From contig JAETUM010000001.1 in assembly GCA_021768625.1 (NCBI GenBank), forward strand, positions 33,882 through 97,881: DNA of 64,000 nucleotides, given 5' to 3'. Every line of letters begins with the position of its first letter. Position 1 is the stretch's first letter. Below are positions 42,473-50,588 of this stretch, piece after piece. Source of the stretch: Candidatus Stoquefichus sp. GTDB taxonomy: Bacteria > Bacillota_I > Bacilli_A > Erysipelotrichales > Coprobacillaceae. The notes beneath the pieces were generated by a model. The model saw only the letters and a program-made list of their open reading frames with translations, had not been told where the DNA came from and ran no database searches. Made by a program: the position numbers and the translations under genes.

Positions 42473-45130
42473 CTAGTTTAATGTATGGTCATCTTGTTTA
42501 TGACCCATTGCTAATTTCTTTTGCATGATTTTCTGTTTCAGTTTCCTTTCTGTTCCTGCCAATGGATGATTATTGGTTGGCATCTGACTTTGAAAGATTC
42601 GACTCACATGATGAAAAAATCTTGATGTCATCAATGCTAATGATTGATTATAAAAATCATCCATATGATCTAATAGATATTGAGCATATTCATTTCCTTG
42701 TTCAGCTGATTTACGAAGATATTCAACTGCTAGTTCTTTATCCTGTTCAACATCTTTTCCAAATAAAAAAAGTTTGCCTAGCATATACTGAGCAAACTGA
42801 TTATTGTTTGAATCTGCAATTCTTAGATAATCAATAGCTTTATCAATATCTTTTTCTATATTTTTACCTTCTATAAGTAATTGAGCCATTTTGACAAGTG
42901 CAGGTTCATATTGTTTATCACAAGACATCTTTAAATAATAAATACGAAGATCATGATTTTTGATTTCTTCATAAATTTTAGATAGTTTATAGAAAGCATA
43001 TTCATTATCTTCACATAATGAAAGATAATGGATTGCTTTTTTGATATCTTTCTCTATATGTTCCCCTCTACTATATTCTTTCCCTAAAATATAGCAGGCA
43101 AGCTGACTTTTTGATTCTTCCAACCATGTCATGGCTTTAGGAATATTTTCATAATCATCTACTTCTAAATAAAGTTGTGCAAGCAACAATTTCGCATTCT
43201 CATTTTCAAGACTGACTGCTTTTTCAAGATAAGAGATTGCCTTATCAATATCTTTTTCACATCCTTTTCCTTTTAAAGTCATCATTCCAAGTCTATAAAG
43301 AAGATTGTCATCCTCTTGTTTTTTAATCATCCCACAAAAAGAGTTATACGCTTTTTGATAATGAGAGGTTGCTAAATTTTTATTTTTTTCACAGCCTATC
43401 CCATAATCATAATGTCTGGCAACTTCATAGTTTCCATAAGCATTTCCATCATCTGCTGATAATTCAAACCATTCCAGAGCTTTTCCATCACTTTGAATAA
43501 CACCAAGTCCTCTTTGATACATGACTCCTAATGAATATTGTCCATAGGGATTATCACTCTGTTCAAAATATTCATAGGCTTTCTGATAATCAATCTCTGT
43601 TCCCATTCCATAAAGGTAATGTTTACCCAATCTATAACTACAATACGATTTTATAAACTTATCATCATTAGCTTCATTTACTAATTCTTCAAATCCTTTA
43701 AGAGCTTTTTCATAAATCTGATTTGAAAGTTCATCATTCTTACTAATTGTATACAGTTTTCCAAGTAATGCATAGGCAAGAACATTATTCTTACCACATT
43801 CTTCTTTCAGTAGCTCTTCAGCTTTTTTGATATCCTGCTCATGATTCCCATTTCCATAAAAATATTCAACAGCACTTTTATAATCATCCGTCCATTCAAG
43901 TATAAATTCATTTGCAGTTGAACCTTTATTATTTCTATTCTCAATATCTTCCATATCATCTATATTGAACAATGAAGTATCATCTTCCAATTCCTGAACT
44001 TCCTGAAAATCGAATATCTCATTCTTTTGAAAAGACATCACTTCTTTCAATATCATATTTTTGATACTCTTGAACTCCTTTTGTTCAAGTAATGGTAATT
44101 TCTCTATCACTTCATTTTTATATGTTGAATGGATATCTTGCTTGTATAACAGCCACTGAACATACAACTTTTGGAGATATTCGTTTTTCTCCATTTCTCT
44201 TAATATATCATTAATAATCTGTTTCGATTGTTTGGGGATATATGCAAAAGCAAGTCTTCCATGATAATCTTTTAGACTTGATTTTAATTCCATTAATTTT
44301 TTAAATATATAGTTATTATCAACATGACTCACTTCTATTCCTTGTAACATCTTTATGACAATATCTTGACTGTATTTTTTAAGTTTATTTCTTATCTCTG
44401 TTTGTTCACTATAAGTCTGTATAAGATCCTGTTTAAAAATATCTTTTGCAAACATTCCTCTTATTTTTTCAATACCCTGCTTTGTGACAAATCCTTCCCT
44501 TGGATTAGTTGAATAAACAATCATATGAATATGTGGATGATGACCTTCATTATGAAAGGCAGCATACCATTTCAGATGATTAACATCAATTTTCATGGCT
44601 TCTGCCAGTTCATTCCTCTTGCTCTGACATATGCTCATCCAATTTTGAATATTATCAAACCCTAATCTTGATGCATCTTCTCTTTTTAAGGAAATAATAT
44701 GTGTCCATACATTACCCTCATGTTGTCCTACTTCTTCAATGACTTCTCTTAGATTAACTTCATAACCATGATCACTAAATAGTCCATGTTCTCCTAATTT
44801 TTCAACACGTGGTCTATGTGAAATATAATCAACATAATTTTCTTTGGTTGCAACATCATAAATATGACTATCAATAACTGTTGATATAAGTTCACTGGCA
44901 TTTTCTCTAGTAGGATTTGATATATAATCTTCATATTCAAACATTCTTTTGGTTTCTGAATAATCATTCATTAATTTATTTATAAGTTCTTTTTGTTTGT
45001 TGGTTGCTGGCTTTTCTCCATGATCACTTTTATATTTTTCCACACCTTCTCTAGTAGCAATATATTGAACGTAATATTCCTTATGTGCTTTTCCTTTGAT
45101 ATAGCCAGTCTTGACAATAATCCTTGGTAT
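42473..45130 (-). CDS. MobP-type relaxase fused to Sel1-like repeats, apparent AUA start
   Basis: The frame opens at 45130 with ATA, 8 bp after GGAGG. The encoded PRIIVKTGYIKGKAHKEYY is what MobP relaxases carry directly after the initiator Met. The next in-frame start (GTG, 45043) would remove 29 conserved residues and has no site. The relaxase domain has YIATREGVEKY and the metal-binding HNEGHHPHIHMIVY (near 193-206), followed by coiled coil. About eleven Sel1/TPR-like repeats (AYALLGKLY, GQYSLGVMYQRGLGV, AQYMLGKLFLFGKDV) fill the C-terminal half. It nicks oriT and pilots DNA; the repeats probably dock partners. Confidence 0.85.
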   Translation of the reverse strand: MPRIIVKTGYIKGKAHKEYYVQYIATREGVEKYKSDHGEKPATNKQKELINKLMNDYSETKRMFEYEDYISNPTRENASELISTVIDSHIYDVATKENYVDYISHRPRVEKLGEHGLFSDHGYEVNLREVIEEVGQHEGNVWTHIISLKREDASRLGFDNIQNWMSICQSKRNELAEAMKIDVNHLKWYAAFHNEGHHPHIHMIVYSTNPREGFVTKQGIEKIRGMFAKDIFKQDLIQTYSEQTEIRNKLKKYSQDIVIKMLQGIEVSHVDNNYIFKKLMELKSSLKDYHGRLAFAYIPKQSKQIINDILREMEKNEYLQKLYVQWLLYKQDIHSTYKNEVIEKLPLLEQKEFKSIKNMILKEVMSFQKNEIFDFQEVQELEDDTSLFNIDDMEDIENRNNKGSTANEFILEWTDDYKSAVEYFYGNGNHEQDIKKAEELLKEECGKNNVLAYALLGKLYTISKNDELSNQIYEKALKGFEELVNEANDDKFIKSYCSYRLGKHYLYGMGTEIDYQKAYEYFEQSDNPYGQYSLGVMYQRGLGVIQSDGKALEWFELSADDGNAYGNYEVARHYDYGIGCEKNKNLATSHYQKAYNSFCGMIKKQEDDNLLYRLGMMTLKGKGCEKDIDKAISYLEKAVSLENENAKLLLAQLYLEVDDYENIPKAMTWLEESKSQLACYILGKEYSRGEHIEKDIKKAIHYLSLCEDNEYAFYKLSKIYEEIKNHDLRIYYLKMSCDKQYEPALVKMAQLLIEGKNIEKDIDKAIDYLRIADSNNNQFAQYMLGKLFLFGKDVEQDKELAVEYLRKSAEQGNEYAQYLLDHMDDFYNQSLALMTSRFFHHVSRIFQSQMPTNNHPLAGTERKLKQKIMQKKLAMGHKQDDHTLN

Positions 45131-45189
45131 CTTTCACACCTCCAATAAAAAAGAAACCATTGATATCAATGATTTCATTTTCTTTCATT

Positions 45190-45477
45190 TTAATCCTTAT
45201 GATTGATAGATGCTATAACAATATCAAATCCTAAATGAAATCCCTCTTTAAAGATATTGAACATCTCTTCATTGATAATAGAAGCATATGAACTCATAAA
45301 ATCATTATCAATTTGAAATGCTATTTCATCTCCATATTTTTCTGTGAGTGCCACCATAATTTTCTGATGACTGTTTTCCATGATTTCATTTTCTTTTTTT
45401 AATTTTTCATTTTTTGATCTGGTGTTTTCCTGTGGAAAAAATTCTCCTGAGTATAGTCTTCTTAAAATATCATCCAT
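45190..45477 (-). CDS. DUF6809-like small protein
   Basis: A 95-residue protein with the start MDDILRRLYSGEFFPQEN, typical of a small helical family (DUF6809) in Firmicutes mobile elements. The C-terminus (FNIFKEGFHLGFDIVIASI) has the family's GF-rich helix. It overlaps the next upstream gene by 8 bp and precedes the relaxase. Function unknown. Confidence 0.65.
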   Translation of the reverse strand: MDDILRRLYSGEFFPQENTRSKNEKLKKENEIMENSHQKIMVALTEKYGDEIAFQIDNDFMSSYASIINEEMFNIFKEGFHLGFDIVIASINHKD

Positions 45478-45766
45478 ATTTTAGACCATATAGCTGATTG
45501 ATATCAGCCTCCTTGATTTCATCATATAATTGAACTCCACATCGTATTCCTTGAACAAAGTAATCAAAAGATTGCATTGAATCACAATTGGATTGTTCAT
45601 CTAATGCCTGTCTAATCAAAATAAGATCATCCTTATTAAAATAGTTTTCTAATTGTTTTTCAATTTCAAACATCTTTTTATACTGTTCCTCAACATCTTT
45701 TCTCTCATAAAAACTGGGTGAATGATTCATCCATTGTAAACATAAACATTCTAAAATTTTCTCCAT
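45470..45766 (-). CDS. Small helical protein related to the DUF6809 neighbour
   Basis: 98 residues from the ATG at 45766, chosen because GGAG lies 8-9 bp upstream; a frame from 45790 begins on top of that site. It starts MEKILECLCLQWMNHSPSFYE and ends in a helix (SFDYFVQGIRCGVQLYDEI) similar in position to the one in the following gene. The two may be paralogues. No function known. Confidence 0.6.
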   Translation of the reverse strand: MEKILECLCLQWMNHSPSFYERKDVEEQYKKMFEIEKQLENYFNKDDLILIRQALDEQSNCDSMQSFDYFVQGIRCGVQLYDEIKEADINQLYGLKYG

Positions 45767-45834
45767 ATCGTTTTCTCCTTTCTTTAGCATAACACACTAT
45801 CACACCCATTTTTATTTATCCAGACAATTATCAA

Positions 45835-46233
45835 TTAACTCTTCTGATATTTATAAGCATCTTCAAATGTAATCTGTCCTCTTGTTCCATTGACTTCTTT
45901 TACACATTTCCTTCTGAGTTTTTTTAATGTGTCTTCATCAACCTCAGCAGTCGCAGCTAAAATATTCATAAGCATAGAAAGTTCAACTGTATTTTTATAC
46001 AGGACTTTTGCTATCCTGTCTTCTGATGTATGAATAATACCATTCATTGCAGATGAAAGTGCTATAGGAAGATATTGATTCTCATCTGTTGATCTTAAAT
46101 ATCCATCGTAGAACTTGATAGCTTTTTCAATAAATTCACTTCGACTTCTACAATCTGCTCTTTCACTCATATTGTCTAACTCTTTCATCACATTTTGACT
46201 GAGCCATATTGTAGTTCTCTGTTTCTTTTCCAT
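45835..46233 (-). CDS. Ribbon-helix-helix accessory protein (MobC-like position)
   Basis: A 132-residue protein with an N-terminal ribbon-helix-helix domain (KKQRTTIWLSQNVMKELDNM, then SERADCRSRSEFIEKAIKFYDG). A helical C-terminal half follows (YKNTVELSMLMNILAATAEV and DEDTLKKLRRKCVKEVNGTR). It lies between relaxase-side genes and the hairpin-rich region. That suggests it binds oriT to form the relaxosome or represses the transfer operon. A deleted copy lies at 6480-6783. Confidence 0.85.
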   Translation of the reverse strand: MEKKQRTTIWLSQNVMKELDNMSERADCRSRSEFIEKAIKFYDGYLRSTDENQYLPIALSSAMNGIIHTSEDRIAKVLYKNTVELSMLMNILAATAEVDEDTLKKLRRKCVKEVNGTRGQITFEDAYKYQKS

Positions 46234-46311
46234 TCATTCCTCCAATAAAAAAAGCCAATTCTTCATTAAAAATTGACTTCATCATTTTACTTTTTTATAA
46301 AAAATTGTATG

Positions 46312-46340
46312 TTGACTTTCACTTTTACATAAACTATAAT
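46312..46340 (+). promoter_or_regulatory. Consensus promoter of antisense RNA (copy 2)
   Basis: TTGACT, 17-bp spacer, TATAAT, identical to the copy at 6863-6891. It drives a rightward transcript into the toxin gene's 3' end. Confidence 0.85.
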
Positions 46341-46346
46341 GTAAGT

Positions 46347-46444
46347 GAAAAGAGGAACAGCCGATAAGCGGTTATGCCTTGGATTTACAATAGTGAAATA
46401 ACTACCTCACTAGTTGACCAGACACATGAGGTAGTTATTTTTTT
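46347..46444 (+). ncRNA. Putative antisense antitoxin RNA, copy 2
   Basis: About 95 nt from just past the promoter to the 13-bp terminator hairpin (46397-46409 with 46427-46439) and T-run. It differs from copy 1 by a few bases only. The hairpin is shared with the convergent toxin mRNA. Confidence 0.7.
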
Positions 46445-46557
46445 GCTTTATTATCCTTATCAATAATGACAAGAAACAATTTAACAATCAAACTTATTAA
46501 AGTCATAGTAAATGTTAGTATACCTAACACTATCATACCTGTTTCATAAGATGTCAT
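46435..46557 (-). CDS. Small holin-like type I toxin, copy 2
   Basis: 40 residues, MTSYETGMIVLGILTFTMTL, then ISLIVKLFLVIIDKDNKAKK. It differs from copy 1 at three hydrophobic positions (I-V to T-M, and L to F). GGAGGTG lies 6 bp before the ATG. One membrane helix; same convergent antisense RNA. In the ICE it would work as an addiction module. Confidence 0.75.
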   Translation of the reverse strand: MTSYETGMIVLGILTFTMTLISLIVKLFLVIIDKDNKAKK

Positions 46558-46786
46558 GTTAATCACCTCCGTTTTCCATATTTCTATTCTTTAGAATAGA
46601 TATCTATGTTAACGAAGGATTACGTACCTTCGGTCAAACGACCAAGATATAACCACCTACCGTTATGGCTGTTCCATATGCATTATAGCATTTTACACTT
46701 CATGATTCTACATATTTCAATATAATTTACTCAATGTTAATCAAAATGAGTTATCATTTTTTCAACGAGCTGATAACGACCACCTT

Positions 46787-47095
46787 GAAACCCTTTTACA
46801 AATAAAGAGTTTCTTTTTTTATAACGCTGAACTTAACGCACTTCTATATATAATGACGTCAAAATTGAATTTCTGAAAGCCTTTAAAATATCGGGCATTG
46901 CCCGATATTGTCAGTTGCATTCGGTGTCAACGACGCCGATGCTTTAACCTGCACAAGCACTAATAGTCTAATTTTCACTCTTATATCATAAATGAAATAA
47001 GAAATATATAAGTATTTTTATAAATTTCTTTTAGACCTTTCTACACGTCTTCAAACTTAAAAATAGGGTATTGTTATCCCTATTTCCTATAAAAA
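46787..47095. other. Candidate oriT: hairpin-rich region upstream of the mobilisation genes
   Basis: A gene-free segment with several stems. AATATCGGGCA/TGCCCGATATT (46887-46897 with 46899-46909) differs from the copy-1 stem by two compensated pairs. An adjacent GCATTCGG...CCGATGC stem lies near 46917-46942. A separate 8-bp stem AAATAGGG/CCCTATTT lies at 47061-47068 and 47078-47085. It lies between DUF6103 and the RHH/relaxase genes, where an oriT is expected. No nic consensus is recognised. Confidence 0.5.
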
Positions 47096-47157
47096 TCGCA
47101 CACGTTTCGAATTCTGGGCAAACAGCGTTAATCTTTGCCGTTACTTGTTACATTATT

Positions 47158-47370
47158 TTAAGCTGATTTGGGCTTTTTAAATGAACCATTTGCTTGTTCT
47201 TCCATTTCTTCAATGAATTCACGTACATCTGGTTTTACATTTTTCTTATATATCTGGTATAAAACATCCTGCATTTCAGCTTCAATTGTTGTATTCTTTT
47301 TCGCAAGAACAGAGCGTAATGCTCTGATTCTCGAATTTGGATATTTTATTTTGATTTCTAAATATTTCAT
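47158..47370 (-). CDS. DUF6103-like small protein
   Basis: A 70-residue protein (YLEIKIKYPNSRIRALRSVL, KKNTTIEAEMQDVLYQIYKK) resembling the DUF6103 family found in Gram-positive conjugative elements. The central arrangement resembles a ribbon-helix-helix unit, so DNA binding is possible. It lies at the edge of the candidate oriT, 24 bp after the DUF4314 gene. Confidence 0.65.
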   Translation of the reverse strand: MKYLEIKIKYPNSRIRALRSVLAKKNTTIEAEMQDVLYQIYKKNVKPDVREFIEEMEEQANGSFKKPKSA

Positions 47371-47394
47371 TTGATTTTTCTCCTCTCTTCCTAG

Positions 47395-47964
47395 CTAAAA
47401 GCCATATAACTTAAATCCTATCTTATCTTGCAATTCTTCTTGACTATGCTCTTCAATTTCATAAAATTTTTCAGTATATTCGTTGATTTGTTCTTCCTTT
47501 AATGAGATGAGTTCTTCTCCACCATCATCTCCTGCAATAAAAAATGTGCCAGCAATAATATCATTACCAACACACCTATTTGCTTTTAAATTGTTGAATT
47601 TTCCTTCTTCGTTACAGACAAGAACAGTATTGTCATCTAAACTAATTTCTTCAATATCTCCACCTACAATTGTCTGCATGGTTACTAGGTCATTGCTGAT
47701 TTCTTTTATAAAAGGATGTTCATCTGGTTTGACAATCATAACTTTGATTTTATCAACCTTACTAAAATCATCCACTTCTGGTATAATTGCCATACCTCTG
47801 CCATTATCCCATCTGACATGAATTTGACCAGCATCATCAACATGCTTAACAGTACCTATTGTTCCATCAGGAATAGGATGATAAGGATCATCCATATGAT
47901 TGAGTTCTATTCTTGTTCCTTGAGGATATAATTCTTTGATTCTTTTAATTTTATCTTCGTTCAT
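47395..47964 (-). CDS. DUF4314-DUF3846 fusion protein
   Basis: 189 residues in two parts. An N-terminal SH3-like DUF4314 domain (YPQGTRIELNHMDDPYHPIP, GTIGTVKHVDDAGQIHVRWD) is followed by a DUF3846-type domain (VMIVKPDEHPFIKEI, CVGNDIIAGTFFIAGDDGGE). Both are typical ICE and plasmid domains without a known biochemical role. The fusion is unbroken with good ribosome-binding sequence (AAAGAGGTG). Confidence 0.75.
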   Translation of the reverse strand: MNEDKIKRIKELYPQGTRIELNHMDDPYHPIPDGTIGTVKHVDDAGQIHVRWDNGRGMAIIPEVDDFSKVDKIKVMIVKPDEHPFIKEISNDLVTMQTIVGGDIEEISLDDNTVLVCNEEGKFNNLKANRCVGNDIIAGTFFIAGDDGGEELISLKEEQINEYTEKFYEIEEHSQEELQDKIGFKLYGF

Positions 47965-47985
47965 TTCAACACCTCTTTTTTGTTT

Positions 47986-48534
47986 TTACATCATGATTTC
48001 AAACAATGAAATTTGTCTTTCTTCTTCCATATTGATCTCACACAAATTTTCAAATGCTTTCTCAAAGTCTTTCATTTTATGATCTGAGTTCTTGGATAAT
48101 CTTCTCATACCAACAAGATTATCTTCCTTCATAGCTTCATCCAAATTCTTAATTAAACATAACGCTCCTTCTATTCCTGTATTAACCAATTGATTTTTAT
48201 CAAGAAAATAACTGGCACTTTCCAATTCGTGTAGATGAGGATAACTCCTAAACATCATCAATACTTCTTTTGCTTTTTCTCTTATCTCATCTGCTTTTAC
48301 CATATAATCATCATTTATTTTCTCAGGTGTCTTTTTGTAATAAACATCTGGATATTCATCTATGGAAAATTCTTCCTCTATATTTCTTTTTGCAATAATA
48401 ATATGATTTCTTATCAAATTAAGATTGAGTCCATCAGCCCATAAAGGATCATCACTTCCATTCTCTAACACTTCTTCATAATGTTGAAATCTTTCTTCTA
48501 ATATTTCAACAAGTTCGATCTTTTCTTTTTCCAT
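47986..48534 (-). CDS. Unknown helical ICE protein
   Basis: 182 residues from the ATG at 48534, preceded by AGGTG at 6 bp; a GTG at 48543 is less likely because it lies within that site. All-helical, acidic (MEKEKIELVEILEERFQHYE ... LCEINMEEERQISLFEIMM). No family recognised. The gene abuts the stop of the upstream gene, so it is part of the transfer operon. Confidence 0.6.
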   Translation of the reverse strand: MEKEKIELVEILEERFQHYEEVLENGSDDPLWADGLNLNLIRNHIIIAKRNIEEEFSIDEYPDVYYKKTPEKINDDYMVKADEIREKAKEVLMMFRSYPHLHELESASYFLDKNQLVNTGIEGALCLIKNLDEAMKEDNLVGMRRLSKNSDHKMKDFEKAFENLCEINMEEERQISLFEIMM

Positions 48535-48543
48535 ATTGAACAC

Positions 48544-48981
48544 CTAAAAAATATGACTTTGAAAAGAAATGCTATGTTCTGATTCTTTCATTGAATCTAT
48601 CAAGTTATTTTGATCCATTTCCTGACCAAACACTTCTTTCATAAAACTTTTGACTTTATGAATTGGTTCTTTTCCTAAAACATCATTTTCTCTGAGTTCA
48701 TTAAGTTTTGAGGCTATCTGATTAATTGTCTTTGTCATTTCATATGTACTTCTATCCCCTTCAGATAAGCTAGGCCATATCTGATTAACAAACTGTCCAT
48801 GAGTATCAAAAAGCACTTCATATCCTTTTAATTTGATAATTTCAAGATCAGCATATTTTCTAACATTCTGTACAAAATTATTGATTTCATTGGCTTTGAG
48901 TGAACAATATGCCTCATAATTTCCTTTAATGATTCCTATATATTTTCCTTTTATATAATTCTCTAATTGTTTTTCTGTCAT
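48544..48981 (-). CDS. Unknown ICE protein
   Basis: 145 residues, helical, soluble (MTEKQLENYIKGKYIGIIKG..., KINQIASKL-type helices). No recognised domain. Separated by 1 bp from the NlpC/P60 gene and by a few bases from the next, so part of the same transcript. Confidence 0.6.
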   Translation of the reverse strand: MTEKQLENYIKGKYIGIIKGNYEAYCSLKANEINNFVQNVRKYADLEIIKLKGYEVLFDTHGQFVNQIWPSLSEGDRSTYEMTKTINQIASKLNELRENDVLGKEPIHKVKSFMKEVFGQEMDQNNLIDSMKESEHSISFQSHIF

Positions 48982-48982
48982 C

Positions 48983-50077
48983 TTATCTTCCTTCCATTAT
49001 ATTTAATCTATAATAACCACTCCAATAGGAAACGGTATTGACTGCAACATTATTGTCATGTGAATTTTCATGTATCCAGACCATTTCTCCTTTTTCATTT
49101 CTTCCAGCATAGATTCCTACATGAGTCGTATTGCCTTGTTTATCCATAAGGAACGCTAAGTCACCAGGTAATATTTCACTTGCTGATATCTTTTTACACA
49201 TTTTGATCTGACCAGTTGTATTGGTATTGCCTAAGTTATTATTCATAACTGTCCAGTATACCCAATCTACAAAATGAGAACAGTCCAGTCCTTTTCTATT
49301 TCTTCCTTTATAATCTGGTAAAACAGCTGTTCCAAAATGATTGCCTTCATATCCTGCACAGTTCGCTGCCCCACCCCAGTAATAAGGTATTTTCCCAACA
49401 GCATCTCCAGCTTGTAAAACAATATTCTTTCTTAATTCACTTGTTTCTTCTGGAAGATGATTCAATAGTTTATCCATTTCTTCTTTAGATAATGTTGTGA
49501 CTGTTCCACCATTATTTCCTATCAGTCCACCATAGACTCTTTCCATTGCTTCTTTTGTATCATCATTTAGAATTATTGACAGATTAGATTCCAAATGAGA
49601 ATAAATCGCCGAGTTCACAGAAGTAGGAACAATTTTTTTTACTTCATTCTCCTTTGATTCTATGGTAAAACTCTTAATCCAACGCTCTACCTTGTTTTCA
49701 TCAAATTCCATCTTCTGTTTGGAAAACATAAATCCTATAAAATATCCCTTGACCTGATAAGCATTGAGGGTTGCTCCATTGGTAAATGTCTGATTAGTTT
49801 CATTCATTTTTGTATCAATCAATAAAAGTCCATGTTGAACATCATTGATGAATTGAGCCTGTTCTCCCTGAAATTCTGTGATAGGATTTCCTTCAAATAA
49901 ATCTGTGACGATATTTTGATTAAAATTAATTCCATCAGAAAAGATAGCACCTATAAGCACTGTTATCGCAACAAAGGGTGATATGATTGTAATCACAACA
50001 CCCTTTCCTACTTTTCCTATGGCATTATCTTTATTTCCTGTAATCAATGATATTAGCTTTACTAATTTAACACTCAT
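48983..50077 (-). CDS. NlpC/P60 peptidoglycan hydrolase of the transfer apparatus
   Basis: A 364-residue protein. An N-terminal membrane helix (about 27-47: GVVITIISPFVAITVLIGAI) anchors an extracellular part. The C-terminal ~140 residues form an NlpC/P60 domain: IPYYWGGAANC, catalytic Cys in RKGLDCSHFVDW, ILPGDLAFL, catalytic His in TTHVGIYAG and WIHENSH. It corresponds to Tn916 Orf14-type lytic proteins that open the wall for the conjugation channel. Its stop and start touch neighbouring genes. Confidence 0.9.
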   Translation of the reverse strand: MSVKLVKLISLITGNKDNAIGKVGKGVVITIISPFVAITVLIGAIFSDGINFNQNIVTDLFEGNPITEFQGEQAQFINDVQHGLLLIDTKMNETNQTFTNGATLNAYQVKGYFIGFMFSKQKMEFDENKVERWIKSFTIESKENEVKKIVPTSVNSAIYSHLESNLSIILNDDTKEAMERVYGGLIGNNGGTVTTLSKEEMDKLLNHLPEETSELRKNIVLQAGDAVGKIPYYWGGAANCAGYEGNHFGTAVLPDYKGRNRKGLDCSHFVDWVYWTVMNNNLGNTNTTGQIKMCKKISASEILPGDLAFLMDKQGNTTHVGIYAGRNEKGEMVWIHENSHDNNVAVNTVSYWSGYYRLNIMEGR

Positions 50078-50574
50078 TATGGTCTGATATCCTTATAGCC
50101 AAATGGATACTTCTCTTTGATTTCCATTTCTTCAACAATATCATTGATTTCTTTAACTGCATGATCAAGATACTCCAAATCTAAATGACAATCTTTATAC
50201 CCCTGTCTAATAATACTAAGATAATATTGACTCGGTATCCCATAATCAAAGCCATCATTCATCACATAAACCATTGCTTCATCTTTAATATTTTGACTGT
50301 GAATTGTCATATGTTTTTTCGTATAAAGATTTGGAAACCCCTCATAGATATCTAAATATTTTTCATCCCTTTCTGATATTTCAAATATACCTACAGGTAC
50401 TTTCTCTCCAATACATGGTTCTACAGTCGCAACCGCATTGTGCCTATTATTGCTTCTAAATAGTAATTTATAATTATCCAGCATTCCTGTTCCTATGAGC
50501 TTTGAATCTGGACATCTCATCTTCATCTGTTCAAGATTAAGATTACTTCCATAAGCTATATAATATTTTTTAAT
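50077..50574 (-). CDS. Gamma-glutamylcyclotransferase-like protein, apparent AUU start
   Basis: A GGCT/AIG2-like protein. The frame begins at ATT (50574), 7 bp after a perfect AGGAGG. The residues after it, KKYYIAYGSNLNLEQM, are the canonical start of this family, including the YGSN substrate loop. The first in-frame ATG (50526) would delete this loop and has no site. The rest (VPVGIFEISERDEKYLDIYEGFPNLYTKKHM) includes the catalytic Glu region. It is next to an amidoligase, its usual ICE partner; both may modify peptide side chains. Confidence 0.8.
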   Translation of the reverse strand: MKKYYIAYGSNLNLEQMKMRCPDSKLIGTGMLDNYKLLFRSNNRHNAVATVEPCIGEKVPVGIFEISERDEKYLDIYEGFPNLYTKKHMTIHSQNIKDEAMVYVMNDGFDYGIPSQYYLSIIRQGYKDCHLDLEYLDHAVKEINDIVEEMEIKEKYPFGYKDIRP

Positions 50575-50588
50575 AATGATACCTCCTC

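Noticed and set aside
42473..45043. GTG at 45043 as relaxase start
   Set aside because: It lacks a ribosome-binding site and would remove the conserved N-terminus that is encoded in frame just upstream.
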